A stretch of DNA of 64,000 nucleotides from NCBI GenBank assembly GCA_039090855.1, contig CM077010.1, forward strand, positions 43,728,905-43,792,904, read 5' to 3'. Position numbers and translations under genes: made by a program. The DNA is from Macrothele yani. Lineage: Eukaryota > Arthropoda > Arachnida > Araneae > Macrothelidae. Numbering within the stretch: the stretch's first letter is position 1; each line of letters opens with the position of its first letter. Positions 23,557 to 35,610 of the stretch are shown one piece after another. The notes under the pieces are model-generated. The model was not told the origin of the DNA, made no database searches, and was given only the letters and a program-made list of their open reading frames with translations.

Positions 23557-26135
23557 TTTGAAAGTTCCTCTGACAGAGCTGCACGACTCGTTATCCAACT
23601 ATCGAGAAGATACCAGGCTCAGATTATTCAAACTTATGCACCCACCACAAGTCATCCTGAAGAAGAAATTGAAGAATTTTATGAAGAAATTCGTCATCTA
23701 AATAATAAAGGTAAGCAGCACTTGAAGATAATTATGGGAGATTTCAATGCAAAAATAGGGCACCGGCAACAGAATGAAACTTCAGTAGGCAAATTCGGTC
23801 ACGGCAACAGAAACCAGCGTGGAAATACTCTCGTTGAGTTTGCAGAGGCAGAAGGATTTTTCATCTTGAATTCCTTTTTCAAGAAAAAGCCACACAGGAA
23901 ATGGACATGGAGACATCCAATTGGGACGACAAGTGAAATTGATTTTAGTATGTGTAACAAAAAATTCGTCATCGATGACTGCAGTGTGCTGAACAAGTTC
24001 AACACAGGTAGTGACCATAGATTGGTGAGATGTAAGATGCACCTCAACACTAAACTGGAACGTGGCAAGCTCATAAGACAAACAGAATGTATTGACATAA
24101 CCAACCTTAAAAAACACCATAATACTTTCAAGTTGGAACTGAAGAACAGATTCTCTGCTTTAGAAGGCCTAACATCGGAAGAAGTGGATATTTCGGAAGT
24201 TAACAGAAAAGTAACCAAAGCTCTTATGGAAACAGCAACAAAATTAGCTGGGTCTAAGAACAAGTTGTATGTAAACAAATTATCAGGAAAAACCAAAATG
24301 TTGATGCAAAAAAGAAGAGAGATGAGGACAACTAAAGAAGATGTGACTTCCAAAGTGGAATATATAGAGCTATGCAAGACAGCACGAAAAAGTATCACTG
24401 AAGACGTAAGGAAATTCAACTGTGAGCTAGTGAGGAAAGCAATTGAAAACAACCAAAGCCTAAAGATAGCAAAGGGACATCTCAGTAAGGGAAGAAAACA
24501 GATTATGGCTCTGAGAAAAGAAGATGGTTCTATAACAAGAAATAGAGGCGAAATTTTGACAAGAGTGAAAGATTTCTACTCCAAATTATATGAAAGGGAT
24601 GATACATGTACTCCAGACATCATGAAAGGTACCAGAGTTCTTCCAGTCCTCCCAGCAGAAGTTGCTCATGCAATCAAGAACATGAAGCGGGGGAAAGCTC
24701 CAGGAGAAGATGAAATTACTATAGACATCATACAAGAAGCAAGTGGAGAAATTGAAACAGTACTCGCCCAAATTTTCACTCGATGCCTTAATGAAGGGAA
24801 GATTCCTGAGGATTGGAACAATGCTACAATGATCCTGCTACATAAAAAAGGTGACATTGAGGATCTCAGGAACTACAGACCTATCAGCCTCCTATCAGTG
24901 GTTTATAAAATCTTCACTAAAGTTCTTTCACACCGCTTGAAGGTAACACTGGACATGGCTCAACCGAGAGAACAAGCTGGATTCAGGAGTGGCTACAGCA
25001 CAATAGATCATATCCACGTACTGAGAGAACTAATTGAAAGAGCGAGGTAATATGAACTTCCATTGTGCATGGCTTTTATCGATTATGAAAAAGCCTTTGA
25101 TTCGGTGAAACCATCAGCAGTTACCACTGCTCTGAAATCCTGCGGTATTGAAGATGCATACATTAATATTATTAATAACATCTATGAAAATGCAAGTGCA
25201 AAGATTCGGCTGTTTGAAAATACAACACACATAAAAATTGGAAAGGGAGTGAGACAAGGTGACACCATATCTCCGAAGCTCTTTAATGCCACATTGGAAA
25301 ATGTCTTTCAATCACTGAACTGGGAAAACAAAGGGATAAAGATTAATGGAGATTATCTAACCCACCTTCGTTTTGCTGATGACGTAGTCATTTTGCAACT
25401 ACCCCATCAGAGCTGCAGAGTATGATCCAGGAACTTGCTGACAAGAGTAAAGAAGTGGGATTAAAAATGAACTTATAGAAGACAAAAGTGATGTTCAATG
25501 CTTTTACAAGAAATGAAGATTTATCGATTGATGGAGAACAACTGGAGATAACAGATACGTATGTTTATCTTGGACAGCAGATATCAAGTGAGGGTCACAT
25601 TGATGAAGAAATTAATCGGCGTACAAAACTTGCCTGGAGAGCTTTTGGAAGAAACAGCATAATTTTCAAGAGCAATATGCCATTATGTCTTAAAAGAAAA
25701 GTGTTTGATCAATGCATCCTTCCAGTGCTTACGTATGGTGCAGAGACGTGGACCTTAACTAAAAGAGACATACAAAGGCTGCAGACAACTCAAAGAAGCA
25801 TGGAGAGGTGCATGCTTGGTATAACCAGGAGAGATAAGAAGAGGAACTCGTGGATCCGAAAAATGACGAGAGTGGAAGACATCATGATCAGAGTTAAATC
25901 CCTGAAATGGCAATGGGCTGGACATACTGCCAGAAGGACAGACCATAGATGGACAGCCGAAATTTTAGATTGGATTCCAATGGACAGGAAAAGACCCAGA
26001 AAAAGACCACATGGGAGATGGTTGGATGAAATTCGTAAATATGCGGGAGTGACATGGAGGAGACTGGCACAAGACAGACCGTTGTGGAGGAAACTTGGGG
26101 AGACCTTCGTCCAGCAGTGGATTGATAATGGTTGA
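23557..26135 (+). pseudogene. LINE endonuclease/reverse transcriptase, broken
   Basis: Homologous to 13,999-16,994 but missing roughly the first 110 codons. 23,722-25,050 is open and covers MGDFNAKIG, GSDHRLV and the RT region up to GFRSGYSTIDH. A Glu codon has become a stop at 25,048-25,050. The same frame resumes with AFIDYEKAFDSV (RT motif A, intact here), GVRQGDTISPKLF and RFADDVV. One T is missing at about 25,395, shifting the frame, and a further stop (TAG) lies near 25,477. The C-terminal ~215 residues (25,488-26,135) are open. Confidence 0.93.
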
Positions 26136-26155
26136 CAATGATGATGATGATGATG
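23557..26155 (+). mobile_element. 5'-truncated LINE inserted into the 98-bp array
   Basis: ATGTAAGGTCA flanks the element on both sides (23,546-23,556 and 26,156-26,166), an 11-bp target duplication made from array sequence. The 5' end is truncated inside the endonuclease domain and the 3' end is a (GAT)n tail at about 26,138-26,155. Array units continue directly on both sides. Confidence 0.95.
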
Positions 26156-26670
26156 ATGTAAGGTCAAATGGCACAAGATCTTGTCAAAGTGTGGGAGTTT
26201 TCCTGGCTGACCAAAACGAAACGTACCAGTTTTCCTCGGTATATCAATGAGTATGTAAGATCAAAATGACACAAGATCTTGACAACGTGTGGGAGTTTTC
26301 CTAGCTGACCAAAACGTAATGTAAATGTTTTCCTCGGGATATCAATGAGTATGTAAGATCAAAATGACACAAGATCTTGACAAAGTGTGGGAGTTTTCCT
26401 AGCTGACCAAAACGTAATGTAAATGTTTTCCTCGGGATATCAATGGGTATGTAAGATCAAATGGCACAAGATTTTGTCAAAGTGTGGGAGTTTGCCTAGC
26501 TGACCAAAACGAAACGTATCAGTTTTCCTCGGGATATGAATGGGTATGTAAGATCAAAAGACATAAGATCTTATCAAAGTGTGGGAGCATTTCGTGCTGG
26601 CAAAAACGAAATGTACCACTTTTTCTCGGGATATCAATAGGGTATGTAAGATCAAAATGACACGAGATTT
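26156..26670 (+). repeat. 98-bp tandem repeat, right part of array
   Basis: About five further units of the same array. The last two (from about 26,460) are more diverged, as at the edge of a satellite block. Confidence 0.92.
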
Positions 26671-27435
26671 ATGTAGAAGCTTTCTGACTCATTAAATCTT
26701 GAGTTATGATTTTAACATTTCGCATGTGATAACAAGAAATCAATAATGGCTAACTAACTGGGACGCAACGAATCGATCTTCAGGTGTTTATCTTTTTATA
26801 AGACTTTAAATTACAACATTTATATTCCATATTTGTAAAGATTTTATAAAACCTAATAAAAGGCACTCAACGGATTATTTCTCTCCTATTTACAAGGCAC
26901 ATAGGCAGCGGGCCTTTTGTTAGAAGATTTTAAGCTACAACATAGATATTTCGCATTTTGTAAAAATTTTATGAAACCTAATAAAATGTACTCAACAGAT
27001 TTTTTCCCAGCTGTTTTGAAGGCGCCTAGGCCGCGGGCTTACGAGACCTGAATTCTGGTCTCGCCAAAAAATAGCACTTCACGGTTAACTTGGCGGCTGC
27101 ACGTCTTCACTCGGACCACCAAGCGCTACCGGAAAACTCAACCGCTAACCTCTGGCACTCGGCCTCCGAGGTCTCACGCCTCGGAACCACGATCTCGACG
27201 TCGTAATTTTTTCGCCGGAATGCTTCGCACTACATTGACACCGGGGCGTGGAAGCCAGCGCCTTTTGTATGCTATCTTTTCTCTAGGGGAATATCCACAA
27301 TTATCAGAAGCACTGGTCATGCTCCGAGATCAAAGAACCACACACAACTTGGGGAACTTGTTCGTCATGAACAGCCACCCTTGCCTTGACATTGCAGTGT
27401 CAGAAGGCAGATTCTAAAAGCAGTAATACACTATA
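26671..27435. repeat. Two-copy ~125-bp tandem duplication and unassigned sequence
   Basis: A unit at about 26,805-26,920 recurs at about 26,927-27,037 (TTTTATAAAACCTAATAAAA / TTTTATGAAACCTAATAAAA, then ACTCAACrGATT and GGC..GGGC). The remaining sequence to the Tc1 is unassigned. Confidence 0.6.
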
Positions 27436-28678
27436 CACCGGTGAGCCATTACATTAGGACCACCCCCAGCGTAGAGAAATGAGCGCACCTGGAGACCGAA
27501 CGGTGGCGCAGGTGAAGTTCAGAGAGCAGTATATATACACAACCCGAGGACCTGCTTTCGGTTAGTAGAGTGTTCGGAGTCTGAATGAGAAAAGCTGCCG
27601 ATTTATCAGTTTGCTAAAGGAAAAATTATAATTGCACGGCGCCTCGGAACTACGATCTCAGAAACGGCGCGGCTTGTGGGTTGATCAAGTGCCGCTGTAA
27701 AGAGTACGTATAAAAAGTGGTGCAGAGATGGCCAAACGGTTGTGGTGCAGGGATTGCCAAACGACTGTCGTCTAGCCGTGTATTCTACGCAGCTCATTGA
27801 TGCTAGTGGGGAGTGGAGACTCTCGCGCACTGTTCGCAGCGACCGCAGGGCCACAGTGAGACAAATCACCCGAAGCTACAACAGTGGTGATCAGGGCAAC
27901 GTGTCACAGTCCACAGTTCATTGCAGTCTTCCGCGCATGGGCCTGCGTAGCCGAAGACCCAGCCGGATCCCCATGCTCACTGCACGTCATCGCCAACAAC
28001 GCATGAAATGGACCCAAGATAATCGAGATTGGACCGTGAATGATTGGAAGAATGTGGCCTAGTTTGACGAATCAAGATTCCTGTTGCATCACATAGAAGG
28101 GTGTGTGTGGATACGTCGATTACCAGCGGACGCTATGACACCTGGATGCACTGTTGGGCGTAAACAGGCCTGAGGTAGCGGTGTTATGCTGTGGTCGATA
28201 TTTTCTTGGGACACTTTAGGGCCCTATTATCCCAATAGCACAATTCCTGACAGATGTCAGGTATCTAAACATCTTTGCGGACCAAGTTCACCTATCCATG
28301 GCAACTGTGTTCCCTGTTGGTGATTGCCATCACCAACAGGATAATGAGGCATGCAACACTGCCAGAATCGTCAAGAAGTGGTTCGTTGAATATGCTGGTG
28401 ATTTTTTCTCTTGATGCCCTGTTCTCCAAATTCACCTAACACGAACGCAATCGAACATTTGTGGTTCGACTTGGAAAAGCGGATAGCACTAAATCACCAG
28501 TCCCCCGAAATGTATAGAACTGGAGGACATGCTGTTGATATTATGTTACCACATACTCGAGGATAACCATCGCCACCTTATCAAATCGATGCCTTGCCCA
28601 GTGACCGCTGTTTTACGGGCAAAAGGGGGATTCTACAGGTTATTAGGTATGTTGTCATAATGTAATGGCTCATCAGTT
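27436..28678 (+). mobile_element. Tc1-like transposon (GAGCCATTACATTA family)
   Basis: Left end CACCGGTGAGCCATTACATT, right end inverted (AACTGATGAGCCATTACATT on the minus strand), both next to TA (27,434-27,435 and 28,679-28,680). Length 1.24 kb. A truncated relative is at 53,960-54,300. The interior is a heavily damaged transposase gene. Confidence 0.88.
27584..28646 (+). pseudogene. Tc1-like transposase pseudogene
   Basis: Recognisable pieces in several frames: GRKQA..GSGVMLW, a first catalytic motif FDESRF preceded by a stop (WKNVA*FDESRF), and NAIEHLWFDLEKR near 28,450 carrying the catalytic Glu. The region 27,742-28,062 is open and matches the linker between the DNA-binding and catalytic parts (TVHCSLPRMGLRSRRP). 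Multiple stops, at least two frame changes and loss of a clean second-Asp motif make it inactive. Confidence 0.8.
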
Positions 28679-28680
28679 TA

Positions 28681-29175
28681 TATTTTCCGGCTTATCGCCT
28701 TCGAGAAATGTCATGTTAAATAGCGAGAGATATTAATCGCTTAATTGCTAGTTGAACAGTGTTCCATGTTCTCGCAAATAACTCGACGTGCTCACTTTGG
28801 CACACAAACAAAAAAAATTTAAAAGTTGTGAAATCAATATGAAAAATGTTCATATACACAAAGGTGTCGGGTAGATATAATTTTATTTGTCCCTACACAC
28901 TGTTTTTGGAATGGTCATTATGAAGAACGCACGTTCATGTACGAGTAAGTCTTTTCCGAAACCCCTGAGAAAACAAAAAACAGTGTATTTAACTTTAGGT
29001 TTCTTAAGTCTGTTGTTGTTTCGAGGGCTCATCCTCTTTAACTAGCACTTCTACCACAACGAAACACGAAATTGAAAAATAAAGTTTTCTAGTGTGAGCA
29101 GAAACAAAATAAAAAAAAAAAATAAAACTCTATATATATAATATAATTTTTTTTTGTTTTCTACGAACTCCTAAA
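28681..29175. other. Unassigned AT-rich sequence
   Basis: No gene is seen. An A-tract (29,108-29,122), a (TA)n stretch and a T-run precede the tandem array. Confidence 0.4.
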
Positions 29176-31240
29176 CTCTATGACGGATCCGGACCAAATT
29201 TTGCACAGTTAATCTCTAGGATCCTGCAGAAAATATTGGCTACCAAGAAACCTGCACACTCCACTTTCACCCCCTGATTTCAACTCCATGGCACTTTGTG
29301 CCTAAACCCTTTGACTTACTTGGACCAAATTTTGCATAGTTACTTTGCAGGAAACTGCTGAAAATATAGGCTACCAGGAAACCTGGACACCCCATTCCAA
29401 CTCCCTAATTTCCTCCCCTTGTCACTTTGTGCTTAAACCCTTTGACTGACTTGGACCAAATTTTGCATAGTTACTTAGCAGGAACCTGAGGAAAATATAG
29501 GTTGCCAGGAAACCTGGACACCCCATTCCGACCTCCTGATTTCATCCCCTTGGCACTTTGTGCTTGAACCCTATGACAGATCTAGAACAAATTTTGCATA
29601 GTTACTTTCTAGGACCCTGTGGGAAATACAGGCTACCAGGAAACCTGGACAACCCACTCCGTCCTCCTGATTTCATCGCCTTGGCCCTTTGTGTTTAAAC
29701 CCTTTGACTGATCTTGGCACTCTCTCACCCTGATTTCATTCCATTGACACTTTGTGCTAAACCCATCAGGATCAAATTTTGCATAGTTACTCTTCGCGAT
29801 CTTGCGGAAGATATAAGCTAACATGAAACTTAGAAACCCTACTCCCTCACCATGATTTCATCCACTTGACACTTCGTGCCTAAACCTTTTGACCGATCTG
29901 GACCAAATTTTGCATGGTTAATCTCTACGATCCTGAGAAAAGATATAAGCTTCTATGAAACCTGGACACCCCACTCCCTCACAATTATTTCATCCCCTTG
30001 ACACTTCGTGCCTAAACCCTTTGACCGATCTGAACCAAATTCTGCATAGTTACTCTCTACAATCCTGCGGAAGATATAAGATTCCATGGGACCTGGACAT
30101 CCCACTCTCTCACCCTGATTTCATCCACTTGACACTTCATGCCTAAACCCATTGACCGATCTAGACTAAATTTTGCATAGTTACTCTCTAAGACTTTGCG
30201 GAAAATATAGGCTACAATAAAATCTGGTTACTCCACACGCTCCATCTGGTTTCATCCCCTTGACACTTTCGGCAATCTGTACCAAATTTTGCACAGTTAC
30301 TCTCTACGATCCTGTGGAGGATAAAAGCTTTCATGAAACCAGGACACCTCCACTTCCTCACCCTGTTTCATCACCTTGACACTTTGTGCTTAACCCTTCT
30401 CTCCGATCTGGACTAAATTTCACACAGTCATTCTCTTGGACCCTGCAAAACACATAGGCTACCATGAAACATAGACATCCACTCCCTCCTTTTCATTTCA
30501 TCCCTTTTACCGATCTGGACCAAATTTTGCATGGTTAATCTCTACGATCCTGGGAAAAGATATAAGCTTCTATGAAACCTGGACACCCCACTCCCTCACA
30601 AATATTTCATCCCCTTGACACTTCGTGCCTAAACCCTTTGACCAATCTGAACCAAATTCTGCATAGTTACTTTCTACAATCCTGCGGAAGATATAAGATT
30701 CCATGGAACCTGTACATCCCACTCTCTCATCCTGATTTCATCCCCTTGACTCTCCATGTCTAAACCCTTTGACCGATCTAGACTACATTTTGCATAGTTA
30801 CTCTCTAAGACTTTGCGGAAAATATAGGCAACAATAAAATCTGGTTACTCCACACGCTCTATCTGGTTTCATCCCCTTGACATTATCGGCAATCTGTACC
30901 AAATTTTGTACAGTTACTCTCTACGATCCTGCGGAGGATAAAAGCTTCCATGAAACCAGGACACCTCCACTTCCTCACCCTGTTTCATCACCTGGACACA
31001 TTGTGCTCATACCTTGTCTCCGATCTGGACTAAATTTTACACAGTTATTCTCTAGGACCCTGCAAAACATGTAGGCTACCATGAAACATGGACATCCACT
31101 CCCTCCTCTTCGTTTCATCCCTTTTACCGATCTGGACAAAATGTTGCATAGTTACTCTCTAGGACCTTGCGGAAAATATTCACGACAATAAAACCTGGAC
31201 AGCCTAATTCCTTTCCCTGATTTCTTCCCGATGATACTTT
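29176..31240 (+). repeat. Tandem array, ~125-131-bp unit with higher-order structure
   Basis: About 16 diverged units, each with a GGACCAAATTTTGCATAGTT core, GAAACCTGGACACCCCACTC and TTTCATCCCCTTGACACTT. The first units are 131 bp apart (29,191; 29,322; 29,453; 29,584). From about 29,880 a block of five units repeats at an offset of 617 bp, with near identity. Open frames in this zone are translations of the repeat. Confidence 0.92.
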
Positions 31241-31760
31241 GTGATAATTTAAGTTTAGTGCATGAAGGCTCTAGTTAATTTTAAAATATTATATTTTGAT
31301 ATAATTGTTGCAATAAAGGAGCAAACGTGATTTGTCTAACAACCCAATGAATTTCAGTTAATTTTCATAAACTTCAATCCTTTTTATATGATTTTAACTT
31401 AAATAGAAAAAACAAAAACTATTGGACAATTTAATCCACAATCCAAGAAAATGAAATTATCAAGAGAAACTGAGGCCCCTCAACAGCGTGAATTCCAGAA
31501 TGCCCCCGAAAAATCGGAAATCTATTGAGCAAATCAATCCGAAATCCGCGAAAAATGTTCGGAAAGCGCTGGCCCAGAAACGGATTTATGTATTTTTCGT
31601 TAAACCAGGACGACGCCGAATACCTCCGCTAGTCGCTTATAAATGAACGCATAAAGGAAATAAATATATAGAAGACATTTCTGCTCTAAATTTTACCCGA
31701 CAGCAGTATTAGGGAATTTCACAAACTGATCAAGCGTAATCTCGTATTTCTTAAGGTTGT
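31241..31760. other. Unassigned non-coding sequence
   Basis: No gene or repeat is recognised. Confidence 0.4.
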
Positions 31761-31978
31761 TTACTCAGCTTTGACGGTGCCTTTTCTTTTGCTATAAGCT
31801 GAAGTTTGAGCGACCCATTTCTCTCCTTTGCCTAAATAGCTTTCTTTGTGATACGTATGAATGCTTGAGGGCTTGCTCACCATTTGAGACAAATCCGCGG
31901 CATCTTCATCGCTTTGACACTGTATCACAGCAACAGAGAATAGGGACTGTGGACATAAAGCTTCATGACCCATTTTGC
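31761..31978 (-). CDS. Possible terminal exon of a host gene (unrecognised)
   Basis: On the minus strand a candidate acceptor (TTTTCTCCGAGGTCACCTCAG) is followed by an open frame, KMGHEALCPQSLF..., ending TVKAE and a TAA/TGA-type stop. The ~72 residues have balanced composition, with acidic (QCQSDEDAADL) and basic (SKRKGTVKAE) parts, unlike the biased translations elsewhere here. The upstream ATG (31,999-32,003) is preceded directly by a stop, so a spliced start is more likely. I do not recognise the protein; a chance ORF remains quite possible, and no poly-A signal is obvious downstream. Confidence 0.3.
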
Positions 31979-32009
31979 CTGAGGTGACCTCGGAGAAAAC
32001 CATTCACTG

Positions 32010-33131
32010 GGTCATCCTTTCACGATAATGAGACATGCTATCAAGGACGCAGTGGGGTGCCATCAATTTATTGACAGGTTTGCTCCATTAAGCTTTCAGT
32101 CGGAATATTTAACTCCGCTGATAGATTATTAACTGCTATCTTCAGGGATTTTTTTTTTCGTTTGTTTGTAAAAGTTTTAATATGAAGACACGTTTATTTT
32201 TTCTACATTAGTATTTTTGCATCGGAAGAACTTAAATTCCAATGAAAATTTATCAATAAATCTTAGAATAGTGGGTAATTCTAATTGCGTTGCAATTTCG
32301 TACTTAAATGCAAGGTTTTTGACTTAAATGCTGTGGTGCTTTGTTGTTAGAGAAACAAAAGCCGTTTTTAAACAGTTGCTATGACGTCATCTCAACCAAA
32401 GCATTGACATGACGTCAGAGAGGATCACGTCATATGCTCAAAGTCGTTTCAACAGCTCTTTAGAAAGAGGAAAATGTTTTAATGGTTCTACTTTTTCGTT
32501 CATAAACGACCTTTATACAACAAATACAGTGATTTATCAAGAACTAAATTAAGCATTTTCTTGTATTTTTTTTATATTTTCACACGATGGGGTGGGTGTC
32601 AGACAATTCGCTTACTTAAGATCAACATGTGTTTTTAATAACGTTATCTTGGAAATACAGCTCATTCACTGCGGAATTGAATGTTTAAAACAACCCAGAA
32701 AAATCCCAAGTGCTGGGAAACTGCTGGCCACCAGCTGGCAGTCATGGGTCACTGCTGCTGAAATCTGCCGCTCACGGCCCGGAAGCGGTCCGTGGGTGGC
32801 AGCGCTATCAGTTGGCGAGTCATTGATGGCCCTGCAGCATCGCCATGAATTGTGGGCCTCCAAGCAAGTGCCACTAGTGACCCGTTGCTGGCAACCAATG
32901 CAACCCCAACAGCAGGTGGGAGCAACGCGACTACGCATGTGCAGAAGCAACACTTTCTTTGTCTCTCATGGTACCAGTTAGTTGAAGACGACGCTATCGC
33001 CATCGTGTTATTTTAGTGGATGTTAAGAAAAAAATCCATATGTAGAAAGTCCGATTAATTAGCTTATGAAATTCCACGTCGACGAAGAAATCAGATTAAG
33101 CCATCAAATACTAGATTACAGTCATGAAATA
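32010..33131. other. Non-coding sequence, partly GC-rich
   Basis: No gene is supported. Between about 32,700 and 32,960 the base composition rises sharply in GC with many CTGGC/GCCAG-type words (CTGGCCACCAGCTGGCAG); frames on both strands are open there simply because stop codons are rare. A weakly similar GC-rich patch lies at 35,720-35,930. Confidence 0.4.
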
Positions 33132-33178
33132 CACCCACTCCATTCCCATGAATAGCAATTCATGGAATGGAGTGGGTG
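33132..33178. repeat. 21-bp-stem hairpin
   Basis: CACCCACTCCATTCC-C-ATGAAT pairs with ATTCATGGAATGGAGTGGGTG across a 4-base loop (AGCA), with a single bulged C. No associated element is recognised. Confidence 0.9.
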
Positions 33179-33419
33179 AATAACAAGAAACAATTAGAAA
33201 CTGCTTGAAACAAAGGTCCTGGAAAAACATTAAAAAAACGTTTGTTTAAAAAAAAAAGAATTATACGCTTACAGTATTTATTAATTATTTGAAAAAAAAG
33301 CAACGCTGTGTGGATATAATGTACTCATCCATGGGTTGAATACACAAGACTGGGAGGAATTCGCTTCTAAAAATAACGAGAAGTAAAATAAAATATCTTT
33401 TCTCTTTAAAAGAAATGTA

Positions 33420-34813
33420 CACTGCTGGCCACCCAAAATGCAACACCAAGAAGGACACGAGATAGCAAAGCCACATTTATTGGACACATAACAACAGATA
33501 CAAAGATGAAACGATTGAGCTTACAAGCCCGTGCGACTTGCGGAACACGCAGATATCTATAGTTCGTCTGGCCCCCATGGCTGGCAATAACGGCCGGTAC
33601 ACGCCGCGGCATCGAACGAAAGAAACTTTGGATGTGGGCTTGGGGTATGTCGGTCCAGGCTGCTTCCACACGTTGCCACAGTCCATCAGGCGTAGTCGCG
33701 GGTGGTGCTTGCCGATCAGCGACCAGATGTCTTCGATGGGCGACATATCGGGAGTACAGGTAGGCCACGGCAGCAGTGACACCTGGTGGGCCTTGAAGAA
33801 TTGTTGTACGATGCGTGCCACGTGCGGGCGCGCAGTGTACTTTTGAAACGTGGCCGCTGGCAGGACCTGCAGGTAAGGGAGGACTACAGGCTCCAAAACG
33901 TCGGAGATGGTGCGGTGGCTGTTGAGTGTACCGGCGATGCGAACCAGAGGGGTGCGGGTGTCATATCCAATTGCGCCCCAAACCATAACGCCAGGCGACG
34001 GACCGGTATGGCGATGCATAATGCAGGCGTCATACAGTCTCTCGCCGCGGTGCCGCCACAAGCGGATCCAGCCATCGTGGTGTTTGCAAGCAGAAGCGGG
34101 ATTCGTCGGAGAAGACAATGTCGTGCCACTCCATAGTCCAGGTGCTGCGTTCAACGGCCCACTGCCGCCTCACTCGCCGGTGGTGTAGCGTCAATGGTAA
34201 TCGGAGCAATGGGCGCCGTGCGACAAATCCCCGCTCCTGCAGACGACGTCGAACAGTACGTGCTAACACAGGTTGTTGCGATACACACCCTAATTTCTGC
34301 GCTAACGTTCGTAATGTGGCGGTGCGAGCCGTTAATGCCCGCCGCACAACATGCCAGTCCTCTCGTTCGGTGGTGTGCCGCCGCTGCGGCAATCGCTCAC
34401 GTCGGTCCTTCCGTCCCTACGGCACCCACAGAATCCATACTCGCCCCACTGTTGCTGGATGTCGTCCTACATGAGCGCCGATGTCTCGGTACGATAAACC
34501 GCTGTCGCGATAAGCCACTTTTCGTCCTCTGTCGAACACTGAAACGTGCTGGAATGACGGCCATACTCTGCGACGAGGCATCAGGAAGCTTCCCACGCAC
34601 AGGTCCAACAGCACAACACACTTTCCCTACTTACACCCCACCTTCTGTCCACCCTTCTTATATTGCTTCTCGGTGGCGTGCCGGGCGCACATGATTTGCA
34701 TATGCCCTGCAATGCTAATCGTTTGCATGTCCTCTCGCGGGCGACGCATGCTGCGAATTTCAGGCCATTCGGATGCTTCCTTCTTGGTGTTGCATTTTGG
34801 GTGGCCAGCAGTG
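33420..34813 (-). mobile_element. Tc1-like transposon with intact inverted repeats
   Basis: CACTGCTGGCCACCCAAAAT at the left and its complement at the right extend as a ~30-bp near-perfect inverted repeat, flanked by TA (33,418-33,419; 34,814-34,815). Length 1.39 kb, GC-rich compared with the surroundings, which suggests it arrived from a different sequence background or is comparatively young. Confidence 0.92.
33500..34581 (-). pseudogene. Tc1-like transposase pseudogene, second Asp lost
   Basis: Start MPRRRVWPSF at 34,581 and first HTH (YRDSGLSYRDIGAHVGRHPA) match the truncated copy at 11.5 kb. After a frameshift near 34,400 come REDWHVVRRALTARTATLR and the first catalytic motif FSDESRFCLQ (34,030-34,392). 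After another shift come GVMVWGAIGYDTRTPLV and MSPIEDIWSLIG with the Glu. A third shift near 33,720 precedes the C-terminus. The usual QQDNARPH reads QKYTARPH, so the second catalytic Asp is Tyr. Confidence 0.9.
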
Positions 34814-34957
34814 TAGCTTCGGACAACGAAAAGGAAAGATACAACATTAAAAATGTAACAGCATGTGACATGAACCCGGGTAAATATATATTAATTCAAC
34901 AATCGCCTTTCAAGACGACAAGGACATTCACAGTACAAAACCTTGTAAAGCGACTTT

Positions 34958-35190
34958 GCCGCCCCGGTGGCGCAGTGGTCTAAGGCAATGGCCTCTGATC
35001 ATTCGTTTGAAACGGGTCCGAGTTCGAATCCCGGTGAGGCATGGATGGTGTGTTTGTCTTACGGCACTGGCTCTCTCCTTTCCCTGGAACCAGTGACCCT
35101 AAATTAGGGACGGACGACTGCTTATAGCCCATTGAGTTGCTCACGGTGGTCGTTAAACCTCCAATCAAAAAAAAAAAAAAAAAGAAAAAG
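34958..35190 (+). mobile_element. tRNA-derived SINE (family 1), copy 1
   Basis: Head GCCGCCCCGGTGGCGCAGTG (box A region) and box B GAGTTCGAATCCC, ~130-bp body ending GTTAAACCTCCAATC, then poly-A. The 11-bp target duplication AAAGCGACTTT lies at 34,947-34,957 and 35,191-35,201. The tRNA part is class II-like (long variable arm, Leu-type appearance). Transcription would be by RNA polymerase III from the internal boxes; mobilisation depends on a LINE in trans. Confidence 0.93.
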
Positions 35191-35394
35191 AAAGCGACTT
35201 TAAGTTGGTACATTCCTTGAAAATGAGTGAAGTTCCCTTAAGGTAAAAAACAACTATCGTTTCGTTGAAAAAATAAATTTATGAATTATATGAAACTGAA
35301 TTTTATGAAAAATACCTCGCAATATTGCAAACTGAAAGAGAGAACCATTCGATTACACATTACGCACGAAACAGACAGCTTCAAGTACACGCTC

Positions 35395-35475
35395 GTGGTG
35401 GCAAATTAGTCTGGTCGGTAGAGAGCTCACCTTCCACGCCGACATCCCTGGTTCGTATCCACCCAGATCCAAGCG
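35395..35475 (+). repeat. tRNA-like repeat fragment
   Basis: TAGTCTGGTCGGTAGAGAGC (box A-like) and CTGGTTCGTATCC (box B-like) are spaced as in a tRNA. Stems pair poorly, so it is a tRNA-derived relic. There is no second copy in the window. Confidence 0.4.
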
Positions 35476-35610
35476 GGCGTTTTTCCGGTCTGTTGAGAAA
35501 ATTTCCCCAGCGCATTTCTATAATTCACGAGTTTCGTAAGGGGAGAAAAAAAAAGTTGTAGCTTTGGGAAACTGCGGTTATCCTTGATTTTGTTTTATGG
35601 CTACTACTAG

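Noticed and set aside
22978..26670. CRISPR array
   Set aside because: The 98-bp units are contiguous, with no unique spacers, and the genome is eukaryotic.
29955..31074. Repeated ORFs beginning MKPGHPTPSQ
   Set aside because: These are translations of satellite-like units; they recur at the 617-bp offset and have no recognisable domain.
32592..32981. 129-codon ORF and opposing frames near 32.7-33.0 kb
   Set aside because: All frames are open because of local GC richness; no domain or splice context is seen.
34194..34694. 166-codon plus-strand ORF
   Set aside because: Antisense of the Tc1 transposase in a GC-rich element.
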